Source of the DNA: Corallococcus macrosporus | Lineage (GTDB): Bacteria > Myxococcota > Myxococcia > Myxococcales > Myxococcaceae | Assembly (NCBI RefSeq): GCF_017302985.1 | Contig: NZ_JAFIMU010000002.1 | Coordinates: 868,001-932,000 of the forward strand | Direction of reading: 5' to 3' | Length of the DNA: 64,000 nt | Part shown: in pieces, positions 60,146-64,000 of the stretch | Position numbering within the stretch: the first letter of the stretch is position 1 | Layout of the letters: each line of letters starts with the position of its first letter | The notes under the pieces: generated by a model | Told to the model about the DNA's origin: nothing | The model's input: the letters and a program-made list of their open reading frames with translations, nothing else | Databases searched by the model: none | Position numbers and translations under genes: made by a program

Positions 60146-61531
60146 ATGGAATTCTCCGCGCTCGCGCTGTCACCCCCGCTGCTCCAGGTGCTGGAGGAGC
60201 TGGAGTTCAAGACCGCCACCCCCATCCAGGCGCAGAGCATCCCGGTGCTGTTGCAGGGCAGGGATCTGGTGGGCCAGGCGCGCACGGGCAGCGGGAAGAC
60301 GGCGGCGTTCGCGCTGCCCATCCTCCAGAAGGTGAAGCTCACGCAGGACCGGCGGCTCCAGGCGCTGGTGCTCTGCCCGACGCGCGAATTGTGCGCGCAG
60401 GTGGCGGGGGAGATCCGCAGGCTGGCGCGCCGGATGCCGGGGCTCCAGGTACTGGCGCTCGCGGGTGGGCAGCCCATCCGGCCTCAGGTGGAGGCGCTGG
60501 AGAAGGGCGTGCACATCGGCGTGGGGACGCCCGGGCGCATCATGGACCTGCTGGACCGCGAGGTGCTGGACACGCGGCACCTGGCCACGGTGGTGCTGGA
60601 TGAAGCGGACCGCATGCTGGACATGGGATTTCGCGAGGACATGGAGCGGGTGCTGGGCGCCACTCCCGCGAAGCGGCAGACGGTGCTCTTCTCCGCGACG
60701 TTCCCGGACGACATCGAGAAGCTGAGCCGCGCGTTCCAGAAGGACCCCGTGCGCGTGTCGCTGGCGCAGGAGGAGTCCGCGCCGGACATCCAGCAGGTGG
60801 CGTACGCGTGCACGCCGGAGGAGAAGCAGGCGCTGCTCCTGCGGCTCCTGCGCCAGTACCAGCCGGCCTCCGCCATCGTGTTCTGCAACTTCAAGGCGGT
60901 GGTGGTGGAGCTGACGCGAGCGCTGGTGCAGGCGGGCGTGAGCGCGGACGGGTTGCAGGGGGACCTGGAGCAGTTCGACCGGGACCGGGTGATGGCGAAG
61001 TTCCGCAATCACAGCACCCGCGTGCTGGTGGCCACGGACGTGGCGGGCCGGGGCATCGACGTGGAGGCGCTGGACGCGGTGGTGAACTACGAGCTGCCGC
61101 AGCAGCCGGAGGCGTACGTGCACCGCATCGGCCGCACGGGGCGCGCGGGCCGGCGCGGGCTGGCGCTGTCGCTGGTGACGCGCTCGGACAGCCGCAAGGT
61201 GGAGGACATCGAGGCGACGACGGGCGTGAAGCTGGAGAAGGGGGACGTGGACGCGCTGGTGCCGGAGAACGCGCCGGGCGTGTCGCTCATCTCCGGCTGG
61301 GAGACGCTGTCTATCTCCGCGGGGCGCAAGGACAAGATGCGGCCCGGAGACATCCTGGGCGCGCTCACGGGCGAGGCGGGCGGCTTGAAGGCGGAGGACG
61401 TGGGCAAGATTGAGATCCATGACCACCACGCCTTCGTCGCCGTCTCCAAGCGTGTGGTGAAGGTGGCGTTCCAGCGGCTGAGCGAGGGCCGCATCAAGGG
61501 CCGCAAGCACCGCATCGAGCGGGTGCGGTGA
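60146..61531 (+). CDS. dbpA: ATP-dependent RNA helicase DbpA (461 aa)
   Basis: DEAD-box helicase: ARTGSGKT, PTRELCAQ, GTPGR, DEADRMLDMGF, SAT, GDLEQFDRDRVM, ATDVAGRGID and HRIGRTGRAGRRG. The C-terminal 75 residues (GRKDKMRPGDILGALTG, DVGKIEIHDHHAFVAV, IKGRK.R) are the DbpA RNA-binding domain that recognises hairpin 92 of 23S rRNA, so it is the ribosome-assembly helicase. The ATG at 60146 aligns with the E. coli start; a GTG at 60122 would add eight residues. Confidence 0.95.
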   Translation: MEFSALALSPPLLQVLEELEFKTATPIQAQSIPVLLQGRDLVGQARTGSGKTAAFALPILQKVKLTQDRRLQALVLCPTRELCAQVAGEIRRLARRMPGLQVLALAGGQPIRPQVEALEKGVHIGVGTPGRIMDLLDREVLDTRHLATVVLDEADRMLDMGFREDMERVLGATPAKRQTVLFSATFPDDIEKLSRAFQKDPVRVSLAQEESAPDIQQVAYACTPEEKQALLLRLLRQYQPASAIVFCNFKAVVVELTRALVQAGVSADGLQGDLEQFDRDRVMAKFRNHSTRVLVATDVAGRGIDVEALDAVVNYELPQQPEAYVHRIGRTGRAGRRGLALSLVTRSDSRKVEDIEATTGVKLEKGDVDALVPENAPGVSLISGWETLSISAGRKDKMRPGDILGALTGEAGGLKAEDVGKIEIHDHHAFVAVSKRVVKVAFQRLSEGRIKGRKHRIERVR

Positions 61532-61589
61532 GGGTTTGATGATGGAACGGTGATGAACGGGGCCTGAGGGCGCGTGAGAGATTGCCCCC

Positions 61590-62798
61590 ATGCCCCGAAG
61601 CCTCGTGTGTCTGGTGTTGTTGACCCTGAGCGTGGCGTGCAGGACCGCCGCGCCCGTCGCTCCCGATGCCGTCCAGGTGGCCCGGACGCCCGCCGCGGCG
61701 GAGTGGGAGAAGCGGCTGGACGCGGTCCGGTTCGCTCCCGCGAGCCCTGCCCAGCAGCAGACCTTCGCTCAAATCCAAAGAGAGCTGGAGGCCGCCGTCC
61801 AGAAGGACCCGGCGGACGCGCACCTGCATTACCTGCTGGGGCGCGTGTATTTCTATCAGGAGCGCGACGCGGAGGCGGCGCGGGAGCTCGATAGGGCCCT
61901 GGAGCTGGCGCCCGAGGTCGCCGAATACCACTACCTCAAGGGGTATTTTTTCGGGGTCGTTCAAGACAGGCAGGGGGCCATCGCGGAGCTGACCCGGGCG
62001 ACGGAGCTGGCGCCCCGGGTGGCGAAGTACCAGGCCGTCCTGGGGGAGACGTTGTTGACTGTGGACGAGGCCAGGGCCGTGACTGCCTTCCTGCGAGCGC
62101 TCGAGCTGGAGCCAGACAACGCCCTGTCGGCGGGCTACCTCGGCCTGATGCTCCTGGCGCAGGGCAAGGAGGAGGAGGGGCTCCGATGGCTGGCCAAGAC
62201 CACGACCCAGTCGCCGAGCAATCCGATGACCCAGTACAACATCGCGCAGGCCTACCAGAACCACGGGGACCACGAGCGAGCGCTGGCGCACTTCCAGGCC
62301 GCTGCCCGGGACATGCCCGAGGACTGGCGCACGCTCGCGAAGCTGGTGCAGGAGCATGAGGCGTTGAAGCAGTTCAAGGAGCGCGACGCCGCGCGCGCCA
62401 GGCTGTTGAAGCTGAACGACGAGGGCAAGGTGGACAGCCCCTTCTTCGTCCGCGAGCAGTTCCAGGAGGGCGCGGCGAAGGTGATGGTGACGGAGCACTT
62501 CAAGCTCGAGGGGGACTGGGCCGTCCGCTACACCTTCCACGTGGAGGAGGCCCGGCCAGGAGCCGCGCCCGTGGAGTGGCGCCTGAGCCTGGGCTCGTAC
62601 GCGTTCACCAACGAGCTGCGGCCGCCCGGCGTCACGGAGCGGACCTTCCACTTCGACGGCTACGAAGCGGACCACTCACACCTGACCTTCGCCTTCTTCC
62701 GCGGAGAGCCCTCCTACGAGGACACGCGCAAGCTGGCGGTGGCCGTCCTCCGAGGAGAGGTGAAGCCCGTGTCGGGCACCCGCTTCAACCGCGAGTAG
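61590..62798 (+). CDS. TPR-repeat lipoprotein (402 aa)
   Basis: Lipobox TLSVAC. TPR-like repeats from about residue 65 to 275 (for example PADAHLHYLLGRVYFYQERDAEAARELDRALEL) and a C-terminal beta-rich domain of about 110 residues (KLEGDWAVRYTFHVEE and on). Function unknown. The next gene begins 1 base after the stop, so they are coupled. Confidence 0.78.
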   Translation: MPRSLVCLVLLTLSVACRTAAPVAPDAVQVARTPAAAEWEKRLDAVRFAPASPAQQQTFAQIQRELEAAVQKDPADAHLHYLLGRVYFYQERDAEAARELDRALELAPEVAEYHYLKGYFFGVVQDRQGAIAELTRATELAPRVAKYQAVLGETLLTVDEARAVTAFLRALELEPDNALSAGYLGLMLLAQGKEEEGLRWLAKTTTQSPSNPMTQYNIAQAYQNHGDHERALAHFQAAARDMPEDWRTLAKLVQEHEALKQFKERDAARARLLKLNDEGKVDSPFFVREQFQEGAAKVMVTEHFKLEGDWAVRYTFHVEEARPGAAPVEWRLSLGSYAFTNELRPPGVTERTFHFDGYEADHSHLTFAFFRGEPSYEDTRKLAVAVLRGEVKPVSGTRFNRE

Positions 62799-62799
62799 G

Positions 62800-63483
62800 A
62801 TGCGGTCCGCCATGACGACCACGATTCAACTCCACCTGCGAGACCTGGGACGTGCACTGGTGGAAGCGTGGCGCCGTGAGTTCGACGGCGTTCCAGGTGT
62901 CACCGTCTCGCAGGGAGACATCTTCTCGGAGCGCGCGGGCACGGTGTCCGCTTCGGATCCCATCGACGTGCGCGCGGACGCGGTGGTGAGCCCGGCGAAC
63001 AGCTTCGGGTTCATGGATGGCGGCATCGACGCCGTCTATACGTACCAACTGGGCCCCCAGGTCCAGGAGCGGCTGCGGGAACTGCTGGCGAAGGAGCACG
63101 GCGGAGAGCTGCCCGTGGGGCAGGCGGTGCTGGTCCCCACGGGGCGCTCGGAAATCCCCTGGTGCATCAGTGCTCCCACGATGCGAGTTCCCGCGGACGT
63201 CAGCGACACGGTGAACGCCTACCTCGCGTTCCGTGCCGCGCTGCGCGCCGTCCTCGCCCACAACGCCACGGCGAAGACGCCCATCCGGACCGTGCTGTGT
63301 CCTGGCCTCGGGACTGCCGTGGGGCGGATGCCGCCAGAGCGCTGCGCGCGTCAGATGAAGGAGGCCTGGGTGCGCACCGTGATGGGCAGGCCGGCCATTC
63401 CCCACTCACTGCGCCAGGCCGCCGAGGACGACTTCCGGCTCCGCGTCGAACCGGCGCAGGAGCGCGTCAGTCATCAGCCCTGA
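62800..63483 (+). CDS. Macro-domain protein (227 aa)
   Basis: The protein has the macro-domain pattern ADAVVSPANSFGFMDGGIDAV, in place of the usual NAAN, followed by GQAVLVPTGRSEIPWCISAPTM and CPGLGTAVGRMP. Macro domains bind ADP-ribose and related ligands and often remove ADP-ribose from proteins. Two starts are possible: ATG 62800 (1 base after the previous stop) and ATG 62812. It ends overlapping the convergent AbiGi-like gene by 10 bases. Confidence 0.85.
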   Translation: MRSAMTTTIQLHLRDLGRALVEAWRREFDGVPGVTVSQGDIFSERAGTVSASDPIDVRADAVVSPANSFGFMDGGIDAVYTYQLGPQVQERLRELLAKEHGGELPVGQAVLVPTGRSEIPWCISAPTMRVPADVSDTVNAYLAFRAALRAVLAHNATAKTPIRTVLCPGLGTAVGRMPPERCARQMKEAWVRTVMGRPAIPHSLRQAAEDDFRLRVEPAQERVSHQP

Positions 63484-64000
63484 ACGCTCTTGCGCTCCGC
63501 TGTTACTGGCGGCTCCGCGTGCTTCGCCAGCGCCTCCATGATCTGATCCGCCTTCCAGCCGGGGTCCAGCACGGGGCAGAAGTAGCCCGGGCCCGCGCGC
63601 TCTCGCACGGCCCAGGCGAAGAAGTCCCGGGCCAGGGTGTGGACCTCTTCCGGGAGGAAGAGCGCCGCGACGTCGTACTCCGTGAAGCGCAGCAGGCCCG
63701 GGACTCGCCACTCGCGCTCCCAGTCGAAGCGGTAGCTGTAGGGCGCGTTGTGCGCGTCACCCTGGATGTCCACGAAGGGCGTCACCGCCCAGACGGGCTC
63801 CTTGTGCGGCTCCTTCGCCGCCAGCGCCTGGTCCAACTGGTGCTTCATCGCCAGGTGCGCCGGGGAGCCGTACTGCACGTACCAGACGGGCCCTCCGCCC
63901 TGCGACAGGATGAAGCTCTTGCGGAAGGCGATGCCGTACAGGCTCCGGCGCTGCACCAGCCTCCCGAGTTGGTCGAGCGGGATCTCGCTGAAGCACACCG
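63474..64000 (-). CDS. AbiGi-like/DUF2971-related protein, partial at right edge (at least 174 aa)
   Basis: The frame runs off the right edge. CFSEIPLDQLGRLVQRRSLYGIAFRKSFI, PVWYVQYG and FDWEREWRVP match the pattern of AbiGi-like antitoxins and DUF2971-type proteins, whose conserved parts are CF(T/S)(E/D)IPL, YG(I/L)(A/G)F and the ending E(R/K)EWR. These families are linked to phage exclusion in some bacteria, but housekeeping relatives exist. The start codon is beyond the window. It converges on the macro-domain gene and overlaps it by 10 bases. Confidence 0.65.
   Translation of the reverse strand, partial: VCFSEIPLDQLGRLVQRRSLYGIAFRKSFILSQGGGPVWYVQYGSPAHLAMKHQLDQALAAKEPHKEPVWAVTPFVDIQGDAHNAPYSYRFDWEREWRVPGLLRFTEYDVAALFLPEEVHTLARDFFAWAVRERAGPGYFCPVLDPGWKADQIMEALAKHAEPPVTAERKSVQG

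Noticed and set aside
1..64000. CRISPR array, tRNA, rRNA or riboswitch
   Set aside because: I found no regular spaced repeats, no tRNA-like cloverleaf with CCA or TTCRA loop, no rRNA and no conserved riboswitch core.

Overview
The window is very GC-rich, gene-dense bacterial DNA and looks like a chromosomal segment of a myxobacterium, most likely Myxococcaceae (Corallococcus/Myxococcus type). The evidence is six Ser/Thr protein kinases of the myxobacterial kind, an FHA-fused sigma-54 activator, a DUF2378/TIGR02265 protein (a family described from Myxococcus), many lipoproteins and TPR proteins, and strong G/C third-position bias. I see no tRNA, rRNA, CRISPR array or intact insertion sequence. 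Both edges cut genes: an OPT transporter on the left and an AbiGi-like gene on the right. No stretch longer than about 300 bases lacks a gene or gene remnant.

Layout. 1-9.2 kb: OPT transporter end, a 1325-aa kinase/ATPase/TPR regulator, a Cys-rich lipoprotein, a second kinase, and a convergent FHA sigma-54 activator. 9.3-13 kb (minus strand): ZIP metal transporter, two coupled HEAT-type repeat proteins and a small secreted M23-type peptidase. 13.3-16.3 kb: a tight plus-strand run led by an RTX-repeat protein carrying an HExxH (M91-like) domain, then a lipoprotein and a spermidine-synthase-like protein. 16.5-17.7 kb: a nitronate-monooxygenase-like enzyme. 17.65-25.4 kb: four tandem co-oriented transmembrane kinases sharing a C-terminal helical module. 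25.6-30.6 kb: a three-gene operon of two GMC flavoenzymes and an alpha/beta hydrolase. 30.8-38.9 kb: quinone oxidoreductase, RluA-type pseudouridine synthase, TetX-like monooxygenase, LVIVD-propeller lipoprotein, glycoside hydrolase. 38.9-43.8 kb: a tandemly duplicated lipoprotein gene with a visible duplication scar, and a large TPR lipoprotein. 43.9-53.2 kb: FUSC-type membrane protein, a lipocalin-like protein, DUF2378 protein, TPR protein, Ap4A-phosphorylase-like protein, methyltransferase, MFS exporter, Asp-Ala-Gly-rich lipoprotein. 53.4-56.2 kb: overlapping operon of ECF sigma factor, zinc-finger anti-sigma and caspase-like peptidase. 56.2-58.45 kb: a small accessory island with less extreme base composition, holding an sce7726-type nuclease-like gene, a truncated beta/sce7725-like gene, an unknown protein and an IS630 transposase stub. 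58.5-64 kb: FmdE-like lipoprotein, DUF1304/TetR divergent pair with two operator-like repeats, dbpA helicase, TPR lipoprotein, macro-domain protein and the AbiGi-like gene.

How the parts work together (inference). Much of the window is signalling: kinases that read extracytoplasmic or nucleotide cues, an FHA activator that could read phospho-threonine, and a sigma/anti-sigma/caspase unit. The strongest candidates for undescribed biology are the four-kinase array with its repeated C-terminal module, the RTX-M91 fusion, the sigma/anti-sigma/caspase operon, the paired GMC enzymes with ferredoxin-spaced cysteines, and the accessory island.
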